A stretch of 64,000 bases of DNA from Sapria himalayana (taxonomy: Eukaryota > Streptophyta > Magnoliopsida > Malpighiales > Rafflesiaceae): assembly GCA_029783825.1 (NCBI GenBank), contig JAREIK010003094.1, positions 64,980 through 128,979 of the forward strand, in the 5' to 3' direction. Both the position numbers and the translations under genes were made by a program. The notes beneath the pieces were generated by a model. The model saw only the letters and a list, made by a program, of their open reading frames with translations, was not told the DNA's origin and ran no database searches. Of this stretch, positions 53,101 through 64,000 are shown piece by piece (within the stretch, counting starts at the first letter, position 1; the number at the start of each line of letters is the position of its first letter).

Positions 53101-56100
53101 ATATTGAATTTTATATGATATATAATTTGTAAGATTAATATAATTAAACATTGTATGCACATTTCAAAAAAGTTTAAAAATTATTTTATTTTCAAAGGTT
53201 ATAACCGTTGAAAATAAAAAAAAAATCAAAAAAAAATTTTAAATTTTTATTATATATATAAAACCTATAACCACTAAATGCCTAAAAAACATAAATTGCT
53301 AAACTCCTAAACGACAAAACTCCTTATTATTCAACCTTTAAACCGGTATACCATATATAATAAATCATAAATATCATTTTAATTTGTATTCATTATAATT
53401 TTAAATATTCATTTTAATTATTTATTAGTTTATTTTTAAAGAAATATTAATCACAAAATAAATAATGAATAAGACATATAATTTTAATAATTTATATTTA
53501 ATCAAAAAAAAAATAAGCTTATATAAAGAAGTAAAAATTTAAAACCAAAAAATTATTATTTAGTAATTTATTTTAGTTAGATTTTGAATCATTATATATA
53601 GGTTTTGTAATTATATTTTAATTGCGATCAATCTTATTAATAATAGTTTATTAATTTATTATTTGATCATTTTTATAATATCGAATAATAAAATTACTTA
53701 TATTCAATTAAAATGTCTTATAATAATTAAGTTATTATAACGAAATATTATATTTACATTTAAAAAAAATTTAAAAATTATTATATTTTCAAAGGTTATA
53801 ACCTTCAAAAATGATAAAAAATCCAAAAAATAATTTTTTTATTATTTTATTATTTTAATAAAACTTATAAATCAGTAAATGCCTAAACATTTAAATCTCT
53901 AGACTCTTAAACCCCAAAACCCCCTAAATACTTAAACCATTAACCCTATATAACCTAAATAATAAATAATAAATAATAATTCTCATTTTTATTTGTATTC
54001 ATTATAATTTTAAATATTCATTTTAATTATTTTTTAGTTTATTTTTATAATATATTAATTAAATAATAAATAATGAGTGAGAACAGATATAATTTAAATA
54101 AATTATTTTTTATGAAAAAAAATAAGCTTATAAAAATAAACAAAATTTCAAAAATTTAAAATTTTATTTAGTAATATAATTTACTTTGATTTTGAATTAT
54201 TTTGGGTTCTGCAAATATATTATAATTAATATCTATCTTATTAATAATAGTTTAATAATTTATTTTTTTATATTGAATCTACAACAACTATAATTATTAA
54301 GATTATTTTAACTAAGTATTGTATTCATATTTTAGAACTATTAAAAAATTATTATATTTTCAAAGGTTATAATGTTTGAAAATCACGAAAATTCATAAAA
54401 ATAAATTTTTTGTTATTTCATTGATTAAATAAAACCTATAAACACTAAAATGTGTAAACATATAAATTAATAAAATCCATAACACCAAAATGACAAAAAA
54501 CATAAATAATTAAATAGTTATACCCTAAATAATAAATAATAAATCTCATTTATATTAGTCTTCATTATAATTTTAAATATATATTTTAATTATTTATTAG
54601 TTTAATTTTATAGAAATATAAATTTAAAAATAAATTATTAGTGAGACAAATATAATTTAAATAATTTATTTTTCATCAAAAAATATATTGGCTTATAAAT
54701 GGATACAAAGCTTTAAAAATTTTAAATTTATATTTAGTAAAATATTTCACTGTGATTTTGAGTCATTTTAGGTTTTGAAATATATTTTAAACAATATTTA
54801 TCTTATTAATAATTGGTTATTACTTTTTTATGATCATTATTATAATAAATATCAATAAAATAGTTTATATTGAATTTATATGATATATAATTATTATGAT
54901 TATTATAACTTCATATCGTATTCACTTTTCAAAAAAAAATTTAAAAATAATTATATTTTCAAAGGTTATAACCTTCAAAGATTAGAAAAAATAACAAAAA
55001 TAAATATTTTGTTATTTATTTTTTATATAAAACCTATAAAAACTAAATGACTAAATACTAAATGAATAAACTCCTATACTTCGAAGCCCATAAATACTCA
55101 AAACATTAAATTAGTATAGTCTAAATAATAAATCATATATCTCAGTTTTATTATATTCATTATAATTTTAAATATTAATCTTAATTATTTATCAGTTTAT
55201 TTTTATAGAAATATTAATTACAAAATAAATTATTAGTGATACATATATTATTTAAATAATTTATTTTTCATCAAAAAATACTTTTAAAATGAGGCAATAT
55301 TTTAAAAATAAAAAATTATTATTTAATAATATATCTTACTTTGATTATGAATCATTTTAGATTTTACAAATGTATTTAAAATTATATCATTCTTATAAAT
55401 ACAAGTTTATTAATTTATTTATTGATCATTTTATAATATCTATCAATAAAATTATTTATATTGAGTTTACATTATATATAATTATTAAGATTATTATAAC
55501 TAAATATTATATTCACGTTTAAAAAAATTAAAAATTATTATATTTTCAAAAGGTTACAAACCTTCAAAAATTATAAAAATCAAAAAATTAAATTTTTTGT
55601 TTTTTTATTATTTAAATAAAAACTATAAATCACTAAATGTCTAAAAAATTAAAACACTAAACTCCTGAACGAAAAAACACATAAATACTTAAACCATTAA
55701 ACCAGTATATCCTGAATAATAAATAATAAATCTCAATTTTATTTGTATTCATTATAATTTTAAATATTCATTTTAATTATTTAGTAGTTTATTATTATTG
55801 AATTATAAATTTACATATTAAATCTGAGTAAGACAATATAATTTTAATAATTTATTTTTAATAACAAAAATATAAACTTATAAAAAAAGCAAAACATTAA
55901 TAAAATTATTATGTAGTAATATATTTTACTTTGATTTGAATAAATTTAGATTTTGCAAATACTTTTTAAATAATAACTATTTTATTAATAATAGTTTATA
56001 ATTTATTTTTTGATCATAATTATAATATCTACCAATATAATTATTTATATTGAATAGAAATGAATTATAATTATGAAGATAATATAAATAAATATTATAT

Positions 56101-59100
56101 TTACTTTTGAAAAAATTTAAAATTAATTTATTTTCAAAGGATATAATCTTTATAAATTTGAAAAAATAATAAAAATAAATATTTATTTATATCATTGTTT
56201 AAACGAAACATATAAACCACTAAATGACTAAAAAAGAATCGCTAAAGTCCTAAATTACAAAACCACTAAATTATTATACAGTAATATATTTTTCTTTGCG
56301 TCTGAATCATTTTAGGTTTTGATATTATATTTTAAGTAATATCAATCTTATTCATAATAGATTTCTAATTTATTTTTTGATAATTATTAGAATATCTATC
56401 AATAAAATTGTTTATATTGAATTTATATGATATATAATTATTATGATTATTATAAATAAATATTGTATTCACTTTTGAAAAAAATTTAAAAATTATTATA
56501 TTTTCAAAAGTTATAAACGTAAAAAATGGAAAAAAAATAATAAAAATAAATTTTTAGTAATTTCATTTTTTAAATGAAACCTATAGATCATTAAATGATT
56601 ACTTACTTAAATCAGTAAGCTCATAAACCCCGAAACCCCTATTTACATAAACCTTTTAATAGCTATATTCTACTTATTAAATAATAAATCTCATTGATAT
56701 TTCTATTTATTATAATTTTAAATATTGATTTTAATTATTTATAGTTTAATTTTTTAGAAAAATTAATTCCAAATAAATTTCGAATGAGACAAATAATATT
56801 TAAATATTATATATCTAATAAAAAAAATAGAAGCTTAAAAAAAGAATGAAAAATTTAAAAAGTAAATTTTATTTTTTAGTAATATATTTTGATTTTTTTT
56901 TGAATAATTTTGAGTTATGTAAATATATTTTAATTAATATTTATTTTTAATAATAGTTTGTTAATTTAATTTTTGATCATTATTATAAAATCTATCATTA
57001 AAATGGTTTATATTTAATTTATATGATATATAATTAGAAATATTAATATAATTATACATGGTAATCACATTTCAAAAAATTTTAAAAATTATTTTCTTTT
57101 CAAATATTATAACCTTTGAGATTCAGAAAAAATCAAAATTTTTTTTTTAATTTTTATTATATAAATAAAACCTATAAACCACTAAATGCCTAAAAAAATA
57201 AATTGCTAAACTTCTAAACGACAAAACATCTAGATAATTTAACCATTAAACCGGTATACTATATATAATAAATCATAAATCTCATTTTTAATAGTATTCA
57301 TTATAATTTTATATTTACATTTTAATTATTTATTAGTTTATTTTTCTAGAAATATAAATTAAAAAAAAATTAATAGATAGACAATTATAATTTAAATAAT
57401 TTATTTTTCATCAAAAAATATATAAGCATATAAATGGATTTAAAAATTTAAAAATTTAAAATTAATATTTAGTAAAATATTTCACTTTGATTTTGAATCA
57501 TTTTAGGTTTTGCAAATATATTTTAAACAATATTTATCTTATTAATAATTGGTTATTACTTTTTTATGATCATTATTATAATATATACCAATAAAATAAA
57601 TTATATTGAATTTATATGATATTTAATTATTATGATTATTAACTTCATATTGTATTCACTTTTCAAAAAAAAATTAAAAATTATTATATTTTCAAACGTT
57701 ATAACCTTCAAAAATGAGAAAAAATAACAAAAATACTTTTATTTTATTTTATTTTTTAAATAAAACCTATAATCCACCGAGTGACTAAATACTAAATGAC
57801 TAAACTCCTTATCCCCGAAGCTCATAAATACTCAAAACATTAAATTAGTATAGTCTAAATAATAAATCATAATTCTCATTTTTATTAGTATTCATTATAA
57901 TTTTAAATATTCATTTTAATTATTTATCAGTTTATTTTTATAGGAATATTAATTATTACATAAATTATTAGTAAGACAGATATAATTTAAATAATTTATT
58001 TTTCATCAAAAAAATATATGTGCTTATAAAAAGAGCAAAATTAAAAAATAAAAATTATCTTTTATTAATATATCTTATTTTGATTTTGAATCATTTTAGA
58101 TTCTACAATTATATTTTAATTTATATCATTCTTATTAATACTTGTTTATTAATTAATTTATTGATCATTATTATAATATTTATTAATAAAATTATTTATA
58201 TTTAATTTACATTATATAAAATTATTAAGATTATTATAACTAAATATTATATTCACATTTAAAAAATATAAAAATTATTATATTTTCAAAGGTTATAACC
58301 TTCAAAGATTAAAAAAATCAAAAAATTAAATTTTTTTTTTCACTCTTTAAATAAAAACTGTAAATCACTAAAGGCCTAAACAATTAAATCACTAAACTCC
58401 TAAACCACAAAACATCTAAATACTTAAACCATTAAACCGGTATATCCTAAATAATAAATCTAAATTTTATTTGTATTCATTATAATTTTAAATATTCATT
58501 TTAATTATTTATTAGTTTATTATTATAGGATTATAAATTACAAAATAAATTATGAGTAAGACAAATATAATTTAAATAATTAATTTTTTTTAAAAAATAT
58601 AAACTTATAAAAAAGCAAAACATTAAAAAAATTATTATTTAGTAATATATTTTACTTTGATTTTGAATAAATTTAGATTTTGCAAATATATTTTAAATAA
58701 TATCTATCTTATTTATAAAAGTTTATTAAATTTTTTTTGATCATTATTATAATATCTTGCAATGAAATTATTTATATTGAATTTAAATGACTTATAAGTA
58801 TTAAGATTATTATAACTTAATATTATATTTACATTTGATAAAAATTTAAAAATTATTATATTTTCAAATGTTATAACCTTCGAAAATGTGAAAAAATATC
58901 AAAATAATTTTTTTTTATTTCATTGTTTAATTAAAACCTATAAACGACTAAATGCCTAAAAACATAAATCACTAAACTTTTAAACGACAAAACCTCTAAA
59001 TACTTAAACCATTAAACTGTTATACTTTAATAAAAATTCATAAATCTCATTTTAATTTTTATTTAGTATAATTTTAAATTTTTATTTTAATTATTTAAAA

Positions 59101-59550
59101 GTTTATTTTTTTAGAAATATTAATTACAAAATAAATTATTAGTGGGAGAGATATAATTTAAATTAAACCGGTATTATAATAAAAAATAAATATCATTTTT
59201 TTAATTATAATTTTAAATATTCATTTTAATATTTATTTGTTTATTTATATATAAATATTAATAAAAAACAAATTATGAGTTTGACAAATATAATTTATAT
59301 AAATTAATTTTAATCAAAAAAATATAGACAAACTTTTAAAGAGAAAAAAAAAAATCAACGAAAAATTATTATATAGTAATATATTTTGATTTGCTTTTGC
59401 ATCATTTTTGGTTTTGTAATTATATTTTAATTGATATCTATCTTATTTATAATGATTATTATTTTATTTTTTTATAATTATTAGAATATTTATCAATAAT
59501 ATTATTTATGTTGAATTTATATGAAATATAAATATAATGATTAAATATAA

Positions 59551-59582
59551 ATATGTAATTTTATTTAAATAAAATTACATAT
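59551..59582. repeat. 32-bp perfect palindrome replacing normal satellite sequence
   Basis: The arms ATATGTAATTTTATTT and their exact reverse complement meet without a loop. Sister monomers have ATTATAACTAAATATTGAATTC at this place; here the palindrome sits between ATTAAATATAA and ATTGAATTC. No other monomer in the window has it. Confidence 0.88.
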
Positions 59583-59617
59583 ATTGAATTCATATTAAAA
59601 AAATTAAAATTACATTA

Positions 59618-59643
59618 TTTTCAAAGGTTATAACCTTTGAAAA
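59618..59643. repeat. perfect satellite dyad
   Basis: Intact 26-bp reference palindrome, about 35 bp after the 32-bp palindrome at 59551-59582. Confidence 0.88.
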
Positions 59644-60214
59644 TATCAAAAATAATAAAAATAAATTTTTTGTTATTTTAATTTTTAAATATAACATATA
59701 AACCACTAAATGCATACACAATTAAATAAGTAAACTCCTAAACTCCGTAATACCTAAATACAAAACCATTAAACCACTATATAATACATAATAATTTATA
59801 AATGGTATTTTTATATCTATTTATTATAATTTTAAATATTCATTTTAATTATTTAATAGTTTATTTTTATAGAAATATTTATTACAAAATAATTTATTAG
59901 TGTGACAAATATAATTTAAATAATTTATTTTTAATCAAAAAAGATATATACACTTATAAAAGAAGTAAAATTAAAAATTAAAAATTATTATTCAGTAATA
60001 TATTTTACTTTAATTTTGTATAAATTTGGCTTTTCTAATTATTTTTTAATTAATATCTGCCTTATTATTAAATGTTTATTAATTTTATTTTTGATCATTA
60101 TTATAATATCTTTCAATAAAATTGTTTATATTGAATTTATATGATATATAATTATTAATATTATTATAACAAAATATTGTATTTACATATCATAAAATCT
60201 TAAATTTTATTATA

Positions 60215-60240
60215 TTTTCATAGGTTATAACCTATGAAAA
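60215..60240. repeat. perfect satellite dyad, compensated CATAGG form
   Basis: A perfect 26-bp palindrome with core CATAGGTTATAACCTATG. Sister monomers of the same type mostly have CAAAGG on the left and CCTATG on the right, an unpaired combination. Here the left arm carries the matching T, restoring full symmetry. Confidence 0.9.
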
Positions 60241-63200
60241 TGAGATAATATTACAAATTTTTTTTTTTGTTTAAATAATACCTATAAAATACTAAATGCC
60301 TAAAAACATAAATATCTAAACTACTAAATGTCAAAACCATTAGACTAGTATACATTAATAATAAATCATAAATGTCATTTTATTTTTTATTAAGTATAAT
60401 TTTAAATTTTTTTTTAATTAATTATCATTTTATTTTTATATAAATATTAATTACAAAATAAATTATTAGTGAGACAGATCTAATTTAAATTATACCAGTA
60501 TACCCTAAATGATAAATAATAAATCTCTTTTTTTCATTATAATTTTAAATATTCATTTTATTTATTTATTTGTTTAATTTTCTATAAATATTAATAACAA
60601 AATAAATTAAGAGTTACACAAATATTATTTATATAAATTATTATTCATCAAAAAAAATAAACTTTTTAAAACAAAAAATTTCAAAACAAAAATTATTATA
60701 TAGTAATATATTTTGCTTTGCTCCTGAATCATATTAGGTTTTTTTAATTATATTTTAATTGATACATATCTTATTAATTATAGATTATCTATTTATTTTT
60801 TGATCATTATTAGAATATTTTTCAATAAAAATGTTTATATTGAATTTATATGATATATAACTATAAATATTATTATAACAAATATAGTATTCACTTTTGA
60901 AAAAAATATTAAAATTATAATATTTTCAAAGATTATAACATTTGAAAATGTTAAAATATAAAAAAAAAATTTTTGTTATTTCATTGTTTAAATAATACCT
61001 ATGCACCACTAAATGCCTAAGCACTTAAATCACTAAACTACAAATCCTGATACCCCTATATAGATAATCCATTAAACCGGTATACCCTAAATAATAATTA
61101 ATAAATCTCATTTTTATTTGTTTTCATTATAATTTTAAAAAATTAATTTTGATTGTTTAGTTTTTTATTTTTATATGTATTAATTATAAAATAAAATATG
61201 AGTTAAAAATATAATTTATTAAAAATATTTTTCATCAAAAACTAGATAAGCTTAGAAAAATCATATAAATTGAAAAATAAATAATTATTATTTAGTGATA
61301 TATTTTGATTTGCTTTTGAATCATTTTAGGTTTTGATATTATATTTTAAGTAATATCAATCTTATTCATAATAGATTTTTAATTTATTTTTTGATAATTA
61401 TTAGAATATCTATCAATAAAATTGTTTATATTTAATTTATATGATATATAATTAATATGATTATTATAAATATATATTTTATTCACTTTTGAAAAGATAT
61501 TTAAAAAGTATTATATTTTCAAAGGTTGTAACCTTAAAAATGAGAAAAAATAATAAAAATAAATTTTTTGTTATTTCATTTTTAAAATAAAACCTATAGA
61601 TCATTAAATCTTTACAGACTTAAATCAGTAAGCTCATAGACTCCGAAACCCCTAAATACATAAACCATTTAACAACTATAAACTACTTAATAAATAAATA
61701 AATCTCATTTTTATTATTATTTAGTAATATATTTTGATTTGATTCTGAATCATTTTGGTGTTATGTAAATATATTTTAATTAATATTTATATTATAAATA
61801 ATAGTTTATTAATTTAATTTTTGATCATTATTATACTATCTATCATTAAAGTTATTTAAATTGACTTTATATGATATATAATTAGTAAGATTAATATAAT
61901 TATACATGGTATTCACAATTCAAAAAATTTAAAAATTATTTTATTTTTAAAGTTTAACCTTTGAAAATCAGATAAAATCAAAATTTTTTTTTTATATTAT
62001 ATAAATAAAAACTATAAATCACTAAATGCCTAAAAACTAAATTCATAAACTCCTAAATGACAAAACCCTAAATTAACAATCCATTAAACTGGTATACCAA
62101 TATAATAAATCATAAATCTCATTTTAATTTGTATTCATTATAATTTTAAATATTCATTTTAATTATTATTAGTTTATTTTTTATAGAAATATTAATTGCA
62201 AAATAAATAAAGAGTGAGACAAATATAATTTTAATAATTTATTTTCAATCAAAAAAAAATATAAGCTTATAAAAAGAAGTAAAAATTTAAAAACAAAAAA
62301 TTATCATTTAGTAATATTTTACTTTGATTTTGAATCATTATAGGTTTTGCATTTATATTTTAATTGCTATCAATCTTTTTAATAATTGTTTATTAATTTA
62401 TTTTTTGATCATTATTATAATATCTATCAAAAAAATTACTTATATTGAATTTAAATGTCTTATAATATTAAGATTATTATAACAAAATATTATATTTACA
62501 TTTAAAAAAAATTTAAAAATTATTATATTTTCAAAGGTTATAACATTCAAAATGATAAAAATCACAAAAATAATTTTTTTATTATTTAATAAAACTTATA
62601 AACCACTAAATCCCTAATCATTTAAATATCTTGACACCTTAACCTCAAACATCCTAAAAACTTAAACCATTAAACCTATATAACCTAAATAATTTAATTT
62701 CATTTTTTGTATTCATTATAATTGTAAATATTAATTTTAATTATTTTTTAGTTTATTTTTTATAGGAATATTAATTACAAAATAAATAACGAGTGAGACA
62801 TATTATTTAAAAATATTATTTCTTATGAATAAAAAATAAGCTTATAAAAATAAAAAAAATTTCAAAAATTAAAATTTTATTTAGTAATATAATTTACATT
62901 GATTTTGAATTATTTGGGTTCTGAAATATATTTTAATTAATATCTATCTTATTAATAATAGTTATTAATTTATTTTTGATCATTATATTAATATATATGA
63001 ATAATATTGTTAATATTAAATTTACATCAAAAATAATTATTAAGATTATTATAACTAAGTATTGTATTCATATTTTAGAAAGATTAAAAAATTATTATAT
63101 TTTCAAAGGTTATAATCTTTGAAAATAATAAAAATTCATAAAAATAAATTTTTGTTATTCCATTGATTAAATATAACCTATAAACACCTAAATGTGCAAA

Positions 63201-64000
63201 CATATAAATCAAAAACTTTTTAACCCAAAAACCACAAAAAACTTAAACCATTAAATAGGTATACCCTAAATAATAAATCATATATCTTTTTTTAAATAGT
63301 ATTTATTATAATTTTAAATATTCATTTTAATTATTTATCAATTTATCTTTATAGAAATATTAATTACAAAATAAATTATTAATGAAATAGATATAATTTA
63401 AATAATTTATTTTTGATCAAAAAAATATATATGCTTATAAAATGAGGCAAAATTTTTTAAATAAAAAATTATTATTTAGTAATATATCTTAATTTGATTT
63501 GAATCATTTAGATTCTACAATTATATTTTAATTATATCTTTCTTATTAATACTAGTTTATTAATTTATTTATTGATCACTATTATAATATCTATTAATAA
63601 AATTATTTATATTTAGTTTACATTATATATAATTATTAAGATTATTATAACTAAATATTATATTCACATTTAAAAAATTTAAAATTATTATATTTTCAAA
63701 GGTTACAACTTTCAAAAATTTAAAAATTCAAAAATTAAATTTTTTGTTTTTAATTATTTAGATAATAACTATAAATCACTAAAGGTCTAAACACTTAAAT
63801 CACTAAACTACTAAACCCAAAAACACCTAAATACTGAAACCATTAAACACTATATCCTTAATAATAAATAATATATCTCAATTTTATTTGTATTCATTAA
63901 ATTTTAAATAATTATTAATTATTTATTAGTTTATTATTATAGAATTATTAATTACAAAAAAAATTATTACTAAGACAAATTAATTTAAATAATTATTAAT

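Larger units (their letters stand above)
50706..64000 (+). repeat. AT-rich satellite array, forward segment 4
   Basis: Dyads lie near 51253, 51865, 52600, 53202, 53795, 54363, 54963, 55550, 56140, 56505, 57105, 57692, 58288, 58868, 59630, 60222, 60937, 61526, 61950, 62541, 63112 and 63700. The monomers from 52600 to 56140 follow the same type order as 30111 to 34040. Deletions have joined different types near 56265 and 61715 and have removed two types between 57105 and 57692. No gene; the array continues past the window edge. Confidence 0.92.

Noticed and set aside
769..64000. CRISPR array or bacterial origin suggested by regularly spaced palindromes.
   Set aside because: The spacing is hundreds of bases with homologous, not unique, spacers, and the transposase and telomere-like repeats are of plant type.

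Overview
The window looks like nuclear DNA from a flowering plant, and nearly all of it is one extremely AT-rich satellite array. I see no intact gene, no rRNA or tRNA gene and no CRISPR array. The plant assignment rests on two plant-style hAT transposase relics and on tracts resembling the plant telomere repeat (CCCTAAA-like). No species can be named.

Layout: 1-768 is a truncated hAT transposase fragment (+). 769-16335 is satellite, forward. 16336-16945 is satellite, inverted. 16946-19003 is satellite, forward. 19004-22466 is a second, longer but dead hAT element (-). 22467-41483 is satellite, forward. 41484-47300 is satellite, inverted. 47301-48335 is satellite, forward, of a distinct subtype duplicated in tandem. 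48336-50705 is an unidentified, less AT-rich insert made largely of decayed tandem repeats. 50706-64000 is satellite, forward.

The satellite monomer is about 585-600 bp, with shorter (about 530 bp) and longer (about 740 bp) forms. Each monomer has three recognisable modules: a dyad built on CAAAGGTTATAACCTTTG, often followed by a second A/T hairpin; a block of about 80 bp made of degenerate 8-bp units (consensus NNCTAAAC/T) that resembles telomere DNA; and a long A/T segment. Monomers fall into about eleven types that recur in a fixed order, so the array has higher-order repeats: a long series of roughly 7 kb (29.5-36.5 kb), a five-monomer unit of about 2.87 kb (24.3-30 kb) and a two-monomer unit of about 1.34 kb (35-41 kb).

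The most interesting signal is that the two arms of the dyad often change together, so that several monomers with different arm sequences are still palindromes. Together with the higher-order repeats, inversions and transposon insertions, this fits a centromeric or pericentromeric (possibly subtelomeric) satellite. That location is inference and cannot be decided from the sequence alone. All type assignments, offsets and junctions were made by eye; junctions are good to roughly 10-20 bp.
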